Source of the DNA: Limnanthes douglasii subsp. nivea
Lineage: Eukaryota; Streptophyta; Magnoliopsida; Brassicales; Limnanthaceae
Direction: 5' to 3'
DNA length: 64,000 bases
Assembly (NCBI GenBank): GCA_036936605.1
Contig: JAUPFV010000001.1
Location: forward strand, 218,021,530 to 218,085,529
Shown here: positions 54,586-64,000 of the stretch, one piece after another
Layout of the letters: each line of letters starts with the position of its first letter
How positions within the stretch are numbered: position 1 is the stretch's first letter
Made by a program: the position numbers and the translations under genes
The notes under the pieces: model-generated
Databases searched by the model: none
What the model saw: the letters and a program-made list of their open reading frames with translations, nothing else
What the model was told of the DNA's origin: nothing

Positions 54586-56590
54586 CCGAGTACTTTTGCT
54601 ATCATTTATCGTCGATTTATTGATGTTTGAATCGATATTACTTTCGAATAAATAATTTGAGATCGGAGAATTTTTCTTCATAAAATTTATAATATATCTT
54701 AGTTACTCTATGGTATAAAAAAATTAAAAAGAGAAATAAAAAAAATGCTAAAAAACTATTTAGTTAGTATAAAAATAAATACATAATAATTTAAAATTTA
54801 TAATTAAAATTTACTAAAACTTGCTAAACAATAGTAGAAAAAAAACATTAAAATAAATAAATAAAGATGGACTGCTAAACATTTTTATCTAACCGTGTAG
54901 TGTATCTCTTCTCCAGAAAGTAATATGAGTGAAGATGAAGAGAATTGACGAAAAAATTGAGAAGAGGGCACGAAGGAGAGTGAGAAGGCTATATAAAGCA
55001 AAGTCAGTGATGATCGCATGTTATTCATCAAACAATCTACATCATTTTTTGCTTTTTTTTTCTTCTTCGTTTTATGTTAGATCTTGTGTAAAGGAAAATC
55101 TATTATCAATTTTGTGTTCTTTCTTTTTACGAGATTAATAAGAAATTGAAAGTATTTTGCAACCAGGAATCTTTAAGAATTAATAATTAAGGATCAAGGA
55201 GTTGTGGCAGGTCAGTCTTGTACTTTTGTTATCGTTTAATCGTCGATTCATTGATGTTTGAATCAATATTGCTTTTGAATAGATGAGTTGATATCGAAAT
55301 TTTTTTATTAATAAAATTAACAAGAAATGCTACTTACTCTAAAATATAATAAATATACAAATAAATAAATAAAGATTTATTACAAGTAGATGAACTACTA
55401 AACACTTTTATCTAACCGCGTGGTCTATCTCTTTTTCAGAAAGTAATATAAGTGAAGATAAAGAGAAATGGAACAATTGGCAGGAAAATTGAGAGGAGGA
55501 GATGAATGAGAGTGAGAAGATTATATAAAGCGAAGTTAGTGATGATCGAATGCTTGGAATTCATGAAGCCATCAATATCATTGCTTTGATTTTTTTTTGT
55601 CATTCTTCGTTTTATCGTAGATTTTGTGTAAAGGCAAATCTATTATCGATTTTCCGTTCTTTTTTTATGAAATTAAGAAAAAATTAAACGCACTCATAAT
55701 AAAGAATTCTTAAGGATTATGAATTAAAGATCGAAGGAGTTGTGTCAGGTCGGTCCCCGTACTTTTGTTATCGTTCAATCGTAGATTTATTGATGTTTGA
55801 GTCCATATTGCTTTTAAATAGATGATTTGAGATTGAAGAATTTTTCATAACAAAACTAATAATAAATGTTAGGTACTCTAAAGTATAATGAATTAGAAAA
55901 AATGTGAGACACTGCAAAAGTAAATAAATAGTATAAATATAAAAATAATAATAGAGGTTAATGATAGAAAAAATAACATGATAGTAAACTATTGATATTT
56001 AGTTAACATTATTTAAATTGTGTATAGCCATTATTTTTTTAAAATACAATTAAAAATGTTACATTTGATAAATAGATAATAATTTAAAACTCACTAGGCG
56101 TGTCAAAAACATTTTTTTAATATTAAAAAAGCAGCAAGATTAAATAATAATAGTAAAAAATACGCTAAAGGCAAATGGGTGCTCAGGTAGGGACGGTTAT
56201 CTAACGCGTGTGTATCTCTAATAGAAAAATGGTTTAAAATAATTAGAAAAAAGAATGCGAGAAGTAATCCACATTGAATAGAAACACAGATCATATACGA
56301 ATAGAAAAAACTCGTACTCTTCAATTATGTTCCAGTTTTGATTATCAGATTTTCATTTTTTATGAAATTAAGAAGAAATGGAACGCATTCGCAGCAATGA
56401 ATCCTTAGGGATAATGATGAATGATTTTTGTCAGGTCAGTTCCCATAGTTTTGCTATCGTTCAATCGTCGATTTATTGATGTTTGAATTGATATTGCTTT
56501 TAAATAGATTATTTGAGATCAAATATTTTTTTAACAAAATTAATAATAAATGTTAGTTACTCTAAAGTATAATAAGTTAGAGAAGGAAAA
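54586..56590 (+). repeat. TATA-bearing repeats: rest of F, units G, H and I
   Basis: Second half of F (54586-54720), unit G (TATA at about 54985, GAAGGCTATATAAAG), unit H (TATA at about 55523, GAAGATTATATAAAG; 540 bp after G), and partial unit I (56330-56590, starting at the TTTTTATGAAATTAAG block). The order of conserved blocks is the same as in units A and B. The piece 55900-56320 between H and I is AT-rich with no gene. Confidence 0.85.
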
Positions 56591-56918
56591 TGAAAAACAA
56601 TGAAGAAATAAATAAATATACTTAGTTAGTATAAAAATAAAAGATTTTATAAAAATAATAATACATGTTAATATTATATAAAAAAACTAATAAAAGATAA
56701 TAATAAAGATGGTAAACTATTAATATTGACTTAACATTATTTAAATTAATTGTTGTTACGGTGTGTTTTGGGAAATTGCACCTAAAGTACCCACTCAACT
56801 ATTTAATTGTCATCTAGTACCCAAGGTTTGATCAATTGTTACTTAATACCCAACTCAACTACCTAATTGTCACTTACTACCTAATATTACTTTAATACCC
56901 TAACTACCCTTAACCCAC

Positions 56919-56925
56919 TATATAA
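56919..56925 (+). promoter_or_regulatory. MULE TATA box
   Basis: CTATATAAGC, about 150 bp inside the terminal sequence. The minus-strand fragment at 48262-48273 carries the same motif at the same distance. Confidence 0.6.
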
Positions 56926-57181
56926 GCATAACTTTCTCTTTTCTTTCTATTTTTTCTAGCTTTTTGAAGATTTGAATTTGTTAGCCGCTCTAACCACCTA
57001 ACCCTACGAACCACCACAAAGCACGATTGAAAGCACAATTCCGGTGATCGGAGTGTTAGAAAGTCTATTTATTTATGTAGGTTGTGGTGTAAAACCTATC
57101 TAACCACTGTCTTCCACGTACAGGAACTGATCGTGCTTTTTGGAATCTGTTTTACAAGTAAACGTGTTGCTGCTTCCAGGT

Positions 57182-58257
57182 AATTGTAATTACCTACTGA
57201 TTTCGAAGTTATTTGTTGGTTTTCTCAGTTGGAAGACGCCATAGCCCGATTTCGAGCTTTTCTTTGTTTTTTTGTTCCAGTGATCTGTGCTTGTTTTGGT
57301 AATATTTGTATTTATATACTCATGTCCTTGTTTTCTGATGTTATATACTAATGTTGTAGTGCATTAGATTTTTATTTCGGACGTTAAACATGTGTAGACT
57401 ATGAGTTTTAGTTGTCCAGGCGTTCCACGCAAGATGTGAATTGTTTGATGTATTCAATGAGGAATATGTTAATTGTGTTACCAATTCGCATGGTTACGTG
57501 CAAATTACATGAAAGAATTTCAAAATTTGCTTACAAATATGTTGCGAATTGTATGGATGTTCAAACATATATCAGGACTCTTAGTTGCTTACAAAACTCA
57601 GGATGGGTTGCGAACTGTGTGGAACTCTAAAGTATTGCATTTTCAAACAAATACTAGGATTGTTAGTTACTTTTACGTTTCGCATGCTATGATGCGAACT
57701 GTGTAGAACTCTAAAGTATTGCATTTTCAAACAAATATCAGGATTTTTTTAGTTACTTTTACGTTTCGCATGCTACTATGCGAACTATGTGAAACTATAA
57801 AGTATTGCATTTTCAAATGAATACAAGGACTTTTTTAGTTGCTCTTACGATTCGCATGATAGGATGCAAACTGTGTAGAACTATAAAGTATTGTATTTCA
57901 AAACAAAATATCAGGACCTTTTTAGTTACTTTTTACAATTCGCATGATATGATGCGAATTGTGTAGAACTTTTGAGTATTTTATTTCAAAACAAATTCAA
58001 GAATTTTTAGTTACTTTTTACGATTTGCATGATAGGATGCGAACTGTGTAGAAATTTTGAGTATTGTATTTCAAAACAAATGTCAGGACTTTTTTTAGTT
58101 GATTTACAAACAACTCTCAGGAGAGGATGCGAATTGTACACAGTTCGCAGCTTATAGATATACACAAATTGTAAGATAGAATGCGATATGTTTGATGCAG
58201 TAATAAATAACATGCACTTTTTTTTGGGATTAATAACTAATAGCTTGTTCGGTGCAG
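57182..58257 (+). other. MULE intron 1 with seven dyad units
   Basis: Donor TTCCAG|GTAATTG at 57181/57182 and acceptor near GGTGCAG|GGTAAGG (about 58258). Inside, units about 85 bp apart (near 57597, 57677, 57762, 57847, 57937, 58020 and 58116) contain (T)TCGCATGxTAxxATGCGAA(C/T)TGTG and ATTGCATTTTCAAACAAAT. Confidence 0.7.
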
Positions 58258-58316
58258 GGTAAGGTATGACCAAATCATGAGTTTGTATTTTTAAATATTG
58301 TCATCAAACCGCAATT

Positions 58317-60903
58317 GTGCCTTTCACGGAGTTTGAAAGCTTTCAAAGTATCCAAGCTTATGTGGAGAACACATGGGAGGAGCTTGTCACAGGTGACTAC
58401 CTAATTACCTACTCTTGCGGAAAAAACACAATAATTGTTTCTTTAATAACCAGAAGGATTTTTTTGGGTTGGTGTTATATCTTAATTTGGAGCGTTTAAA
58501 ACGGATTAGTTTTCTCATTGAACAACACGTCTTCGATAAGGGTTCTGGTGATAAGTGTTATGGTGAAAAAAGTTATGGTGATAAGAGCTCTGATGGTAAG
58601 GATTGTGGTGTAAAGCGTAAAGAGCGCAGCTTGAGTTTGGGAGCACCATCTCCTGATCAACTAGTTAGCGGGGAGAGTAGTAACGGTTTAGTTAATTTTG
58701 ATCAGAGAAAAAAACAAGTTGCTACTGCTGGTTGGGCTGAAACTATTACAGGGGTGGGTCAAGCTTTTGAAAAATGTGCTGCAGGTCTCAGGTTATCTTT
58801 GTGCAAGTTTGCTTTAGAGCATGGTTTTGCTTTCAAATACCTGCACAACACATCAACCAAGATCATTGCTTATTGTGAAAATAAGTTCACAAGCGGGTGC
58901 AAATGGAGGCTTTATGCATCTATTGATTCCAGGATCGTCTTGATGACGATCAAGAAGTATGTTCCGCACCATACTTGCAGTCCTGTTTTCTCCCAGAAGC
59001 ATAAGTCGCACAAGCATTTGACATCAGATTTGATTGTAGAGGAAACTCAGGGTTCTCTCCGTACCTACCATTCGTTGACAGCCAAAACCATACAATCGAC
59101 TGTCAAACAAAATTACAGTCTTGACATATCTTACCGTTTGTCATGGAATGCTTTAGAGAAGGCAATGAGGGGAGATTTCAGAGATAGTTCAAGTTCTTTT
59201 AGTTTACTAAGCGGATACTTCAAATGATTGAAGAGCCGGGATATTACTTTAGACCGCCAGTTAGAGTTATCAGCTGGAAACTGATTCAAGCGTTGTTTTG
59301 TAGCATTCGGTTCGTCCCTTCAGGGTTTTCATTCATGTCGTCCAATGTTGTTTATCGATGGAACCCACTTATATGGAAAGTATAAGGGTATCTTGCTTAA
59401 TGCCGTAGCAAATGACGGCAACAACAGTTAGTTACATTTAACTAGTTAATCTGAATGTGTTATGATGTTTTGTTTGAAATTTTGGGCAACATTTTGCATC
59501 TTATATTTGCACACCATTGTCATGGAATCCTGATATTTGAGAACGATTCGCATCTGAGGTTGCGAATTAGGCAGTGTTTTTTAGTTGATGACATTTCGCA
59601 ATAGATGATGCGAATTAGGCGATGAAATTTTGGGCAACAGTTCGCATCCTATATATGCACACCATTGTTGTTGGAATCCTGATATTTCAGAACGATTCGC
59701 ATTAGAGACTGCGAATTAAGTAGTGTTTAAAACTGTGATTAATTCGCAGCTTATGCTTGTACACAGTTTGCATCGTCATTTTGAGAACAACTCTCAGGAC
59801 AGCATGCGAAATGTTTACATTTTTTAAACGTTTGAGTACTGTTGTATTATTCATTTGATCTGCCTTTTTCCAGGACTATTCTCTGTTGCTGTTGGTATAG
59901 TTAACATTGAAGATTGAGACAATTGGATGTGGTTTTTGGGGTGTTTGAAACCACATTTTTTGGATCACCAGATTACATTTATTCCAGACCGTCATTCTGG
60001 TATCGTTAATGCTGTTTCTGTCTTGTATCCAAACTACTATCATGCGTACTGTTATCTCCATTTCATGCAGAATTTGAAAGCAAAACTGGAACATACTAAC
60101 AGAGACTATAAAAAAAGGATGTTGAGTTTCTTCCATCGTCTTGCTTATGCTCCTAGTCGAGAGCTTTTAAAGATATACTAACAGTTTTTCTATGTGAAGG
60201 TGGTGACAGAATGAGTGTTTTTCTTGCTAATTTAGCCCCGGAAAAGTATGCACATGCTTAAGTAAAAGGGAAACGATACGGCTCTATGGTTTCTACTGCA
60301 GCAGAATCGTTTAACAATCAGATCAAAAAATGTTGTGGCCTACCGATTGTTGAGTTTATTGACTGGATTAGAGCTTGCTTATGACTCAAGTTTCACGAAG
60401 ATACGAAGAGGTTCTTAGCTGGAGTACTAATTTGGTCCCCGAGTATGAGAAGAAGCTAAAGCAGAATGTTGACATGTGCTAAACTTGGGTAGTAAGTAAG
60501 TTGTCATCCGCCATGTTCGAAGTCTGTGGCTGTTGTTAATCTGTTGGATTTCAAATGTTCTTGCGGATCATGGAAACAAGAGTCTTTTCCATGTCCTCAC
60601 GCTTTAGCCACAATACAGTATACTGACCAAGATCCCTTAACCATAATAGAGCCCTTCTTTACGGTTAAAAATTACAGGGAAAGTTACTCTTTCAGCATAC
60701 CTGCTATAATGGATTTCGGGGAAGGGTCCAACGCTAACGACCCTTCATTTGTTGAAGTTCTGCCTCCGAACGTTAAGAGACGCTCTAGAAGGCCTAAGAA
60801 AAAGCGAATCCCATCTAGAGGAGAAATCTCAACCAAGCAGTTGAGGTGTGGCCGTTGTTCGAAATCAGGCCATAACAGGAGGACTTGTGATGTTCCAGTT
60901 TAA
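58317..60903 (+). pseudogene. MuDR-type MULE transposase, broken
   Basis: N-terminal region VPFTEFESFQSIQAYVENTW, ISFLIEQHVF and a Gly/Asp/Ser linker. MuDR DNA-binding part: VGQAFEKCAAGLRLSLCKFA, CENKFTSGCKWRLYASID, YVPHHTCSP. Transposase: MLFIDGTHLYGKYKGILLNA, then (after an intron 59427-59873) NRLFSVAVGIVNIED-stop-DNW, ITFIPDRHSGIVNAVSVLYP, YCYLHFMQN, AESFNNQI. SWIM-type zinc finger FKCSCGSWKQESFPCPHALA. C-terminal basic region and a zinc knuckle RCGRCSKSGHNRRTC. Frameshifts near 58460 and 59225, stops at 59222, 59907, 60179 and others. All domains are present but unjoined. Confidence 0.88.
59427..59873 (+). other. MULE transposase intron 2 with dyads
   Basis: Donor GGCAACAACA|GTTAG and acceptor TTTTTCCAG|GACTA join in frame as NDGNN-R-LFSVAVG, which fits the DGNN motif of MULE transposases. 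The intron contains at least four TTCGCAT..GCGAA dyads. Confidence 0.8.
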
Positions 60904-61713
60904 GCACAATTTTTTTACAGTTATTTGTTCATGTACACATTTTTTTTGTTTTATTTTTATTACAGTAAATGAATGCTAAGTGTTTTGAGTTGCATGAAAT
61001 TCGCATCCAGTATTGCGAATGTGTACAATATATTGATATCATGTTGCAAACATCTATCAGGTTTCCATGCTATTTGTGTGAAATTTCACCAGGATGCGTA
61101 TCGTTAATAAAATCATATCAAACAACTATCATTATTTATTTGCTTACGATTCGCATGCTATAATGCGAATTGCCTTTAACTCTAAAGTATTGCATCAACA
61201 AACAAAATATCACAAACCGCATGATATGCTGCGAATTAAGTTTTCAAACAAATACATGGACTTTTTAATTAACTACGGATTGCATGTTATGCTACGAATT
61301 ATGACCAGAACAAATATCAAGACTTCTGGTTGCTTGTGTATCGCATGATATGATGCGAATTGAGAACCAAAAGTCTTGATATTTGCTTACACATCGCATG
61401 CTAAGCTGCGAAGCGTGCTTTCATAAAAATATCAGGACTTTCAGTGGGTTGCAAATCGCATGGTATGTTGCGAATTGCATGGAAATCAGTAATATTGATA
61501 AACAAGTAATATATCAGGGTACGATGCGAACTGTTTGCAAGTGGTAATTGGATGCGAATCGTATATATGATTAAAAGTCTGTAAAAAAATGGATTCCAAA
61601 AAAGAGGATCACAGTCTTCATGCACTAACAAATGTTCACACAAATCACTACAACCTATTAGTGTTTGTTAGTTGCATTCCAAAAAAGCAAACAATAAAAG
61701 CCAACTCTATCAG
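60904..61713 (+). repeat. MULE 3' region with dense dyads
   Basis: Some nine TTCGCAT-like dyads, for example near 61000, 61148, 61218, 61270, 61340, 61392, 61450, 61523 and 61551. Spacing is irregular (about 30-150 bp). No gene. Confidence 0.85.
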
Positions 61714-61714
61714 T

Positions 61715-61985
61715 CATCTCAGAGACGTTTTGGTATTCACCTACCATATCTCATTCCGCTGAGGATATGTTTTCCTTTTATGGGTGTTATCTTTTGCTTT
61801 ATCCGTTTTTCTCTAATCATCACCCATTAGAAGATAAGTAGTTTATCGGACTGTTTTGTTCGAAGGTTCAAGGACACCTTTGTCTTGTTGTGGATAAGTC
61901 TGATCGGGGGGCTAAATAAGAGGAAATGTGGAAGTGGTTTTTGAGTTTGAAGCTTGAGCAACCTCGACTTCAAAACTACGAACAC
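61715..61985 (-). repeat. Block Z, left part: antisense-ORF piece
   Basis: Almost identical to 34776-35040; see that entry. Confidence 0.9.
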
Positions 61986-62830
61986 GTCTTCAATTGCGCT
62001 AGTTACCATCAGCGGTTTTAAACCATATAATGTCCAATTTTAATTGTCAAACCGGTATTGACCTCAAACAACGACACGTACCTTATAATATTCTAGTTGT
62101 TGTCCATTGTTAGCACCTTTGGAAATGTGTGTAATAAATGAATACTAACATAATATATAAATAAAATATTAGTAACGGTATAACTTTTATCTTTGTTCGA
62201 TCTATGTCATTCGAAATAATTGAATATTTTTAGTTTGCCTAACAAGTATTGAAATTGTCCTCGGCTAACTTTCTCTAATTTCCATTATTTTTGTTGTACG
62301 TTATATACAATGCATATAGACGATGTATTTTTAGTGTTTAACTTTCTCATTACGCTATAAATTTCACGTCGATGAGTCACTATATATGAATTATTATGTA
62401 TAAATGCCAATTATTCTTTATTGAAGTGTCCCAGGTATGAATGACCTTCTAATATTTTTTGCATTAACATGGTTGTGAATCCAGTTTTTGACCTTTAAGG
62501 ACCTTTATTCAGGAGCTACCATAGTTCCATTAAGCTCCAAATAACACCTATATTTCTTTGTTCTAACCCGCTTCCTCTTAAGATCATTTGGATCCACCAA
62601 ACTTTTATAATATCCTAATACCTCGCATTCGAACAAAATTTTAGGAGTCTTTCTATGTTTCGCATAATCTTGATGTCTTATTATAGCAGTGAACCTATTG
62701 TCGTCTATGATATTCTTAACTTACTCTTAGAATGCTTCTTCTGTATTGTATTCATTTGTGGTAAAAAAAACTATAATGCAAAGAGGAATACTCTCTCGTA
62801 TCATTTATGTCCTACAATTCTTAATTACAT
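61986..62830 (-). pseudogene. FAR1/MULE-type transposase fossil (copy Z)
   Basis: Minus strand reading open over about 65 codons: IIRHQDYAKHRKTP, GYYKSLVDPNDLKRKRVRTK, RCYLELNGTMVAPE, then after stops LEGHSYLGHFNKE and NTKNTSSICIVYNVQQK, similar to the FAR1/MULE segment LEGHSYAGRL..STIKxIYNAR. Same as copy Y; continues leftwards to FEVN-like sequence. Confidence 0.7.
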
Positions 62831-63433
62831 TAGATAAAAGTAAGACCAATCCATATTATAAAAAATATACAAATATATAGTCAAAACTGCCAGTAACGGA
62901 CCTATATAGTGCAAGTACATGGTATATGAACTACCAATATAATGAAATATGTAATGCCAATATGGTTATATATGTTTTCTTCATGGCTATACACTGTCAT
63001 TACAAACCTCCACACCGACCAGTACAAGGGGGTATGCAATATGGTATGGAGGGTTCGTACTGCCACTGCAGATAAACAACCATTAAAATCAGCCGGGAAA
63101 TCCTAAATATATATACTTTGAAAGAAAATCTAGTTTTTGTAACTAAACTATTGGTTAATTAGAATTCTATTTTAGCATTTACCTTTTATGATATTTGAGT
63201 TGGATCCAAGTTTTTTTTTATCTTCCATTATTGTTTTTTGTATGAACTTGTTTTTTTCCAAGAATAAGTTGTTAAAAAAAATAGTGTTTAATCTTCTAAA
63301 TTTTAAAATATAAGAAAATATGTGTTTTTGCTATTTTAATATTATTTTTTAATTAATGAAACTATTGTAAATAAAAGGAGTTTAAAATATTTTTATCTCT
63401 AGTATCATAAATGAAAAATCAGAGGTTAATCTA
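62831..63433. other. Block Z spacer, no gene seen
   Basis: Counterpart of 30741-31370, strongly AT-rich. Confidence 0.6.
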
Positions 63434-63708
63434 TGTTGGAGAATAAAGTTTGTAATCTAGGATAACAACGTTTGGAACTATATAACCCTATCATCTTTTA
63501 AGTTTTTATGTTAAATCTAAAATATTTCAAAACATATAAATTATATAAAATAGAATAATTGAGTTTGAATAAAAAATACATTTTATAAATAATTGGTAGG
63601 ATATTATTAATTAAAATTGTGTATTTACAAAGAGTTGAAGTCACAATGTATAGCGTAGTAATCTAATAGACTAGTGAACCAAATATCTAATGAGCTATAA
63701 TTCTAAAA
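63434..63708 (-). mobile_element. Ty1/copia 3' LTR (copy in block Z)
   Basis: Plus-strand start TGTTGGAGAATAAAG and end GAGCTATAATTCTAAAA, homologous to 31371-31635; the last CA of the boundary is mutated to AA. Followed by the same polypurine region (TCTTCCCTCAATTC). Confidence 0.8.
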
Positions 63709-64000
63709 TCTTCCCTCAATTCTACAATGCAACAATTGCCATACATAAAATGAAACCATAACACAAAATAAGTTTTCGTAAAGATATAAAAAAACCTACA
63801 AAGTTGATGGAACATATAAAAGTGAAATTGTCTCAAGCTGAAGATGATGAAAAATAAAGTGACAAACAATTCCATTGTGCTTCGTACGGTCATGAGAAAC
63901 ATAATTCTTTACAATATGCATGACACTTTTGTTATCACAGTGTAAGAATGTAGGTCGATTAATGTTAACCTCCATATGTTCAAGAAACCACTGTAACCAA
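63709..64000 (-). pseudogene. Copia RNase H tail, running off the window
   Basis: Minus strand FYIFTKTYFV and the shifted frame over HFxxHFxL motifs parallel 31649-31860. Cut by the right edge of the window. Confidence 0.75.

Larger units (their letters stand above)
56775..61713 (+). mobile_element. MuDR-type MULE, one end missing
   Basis: The left end GGGAAATTGCACCTAAAGTACCC leads to a TATA box, a non-coding first exon, a transposase gene with large introns, and a long 3' region. The right end should show the complement of the left end but does not: the sequence changes at 61714 into block Z. Introns and 3' region carry repeated dyads. Not mobile by itself. Confidence 0.75.

Noticed and set aside
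57412..58273. Small frames in the dyad-rich MULE intron
   Set aside because: They follow the 85-bp repeats and show no conserved sequence beyond what the repeats dictate.

Overview
The window is plant nuclear DNA, most likely from a eudicot: very AT-rich, with GT..AG introns, a type I MADS-box gene, and many LTR retrotransposon and MULE remnants. I saw no bacterial-style operons and no rRNA or tRNA genes. I cannot name the species. Only one gene looks intact, the MADS gene at 8141-9100. Most of the rest is transposable-element remains or duplicated non-coding DNA.

Layout. (1) 1-15850 is a local cluster derived from one M-alpha-like MADS gene: the intact gene, a paralogue lacking the MADS box (10546-11226), two C-terminal fragments (534-686, 13876-14034) and a MADS-box stub (15792-15848). 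The fragments lie in a 2-kb segmental duplication (1-1813 and 13342-15437). Two more broken MADS boxes lie far downstream (33062-33290, 47618-47783). The cluster also holds a hairpin array (2296-2576), a possible spliced minus-strand gene (2549-4141) and a 202-bp-arm inverted repeat (12227-12920). (2) 15860-46390 is a nested set of Ty3/gypsy elements. Wherever both parts survive, each copy has pol on one strand and, between pol and the 3' LTR, a second gene on the opposite strand. This resembles the antisense-ORF organisation described for Tat-lineage elements such as Grande and Retand. The antisense gene has a domain resembling the Pfam 'putative gypsy type transposon' family, a coiled-coil tail, its own TATA box and, in three copies, a 76-86 bp intron at the same place. 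(3) 29253-32465, 34776-35893 and 61715-64000 share a duplicated block made of a FAR1/MULE-type transposase fossil, joined to a copia LTR in two copies and to an antisense-ORF piece in two copies. (4) 46690-56590 (and 5310-6890) carries an uncharacterised TATA-bearing 0.55-0.6 kb repeat family, interrupted by a decayed Ty1/copia element (49735-54585) and by a MULE end. (5) 56775-61713 is a MuDR-type MULE whose introns and 3' region are full of short TTCGCAT/ATGCGAA dyads.

The most notable signals are the spliced antisense gene of the gypsy family, the palindrome arrays inside MULE introns and at 2296-2576, the repeated TATA-bearing unit, and the long inverted repeat beside the MADS cluster. 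All domain calls come from reading motifs by eye. No database search or alignment was run.
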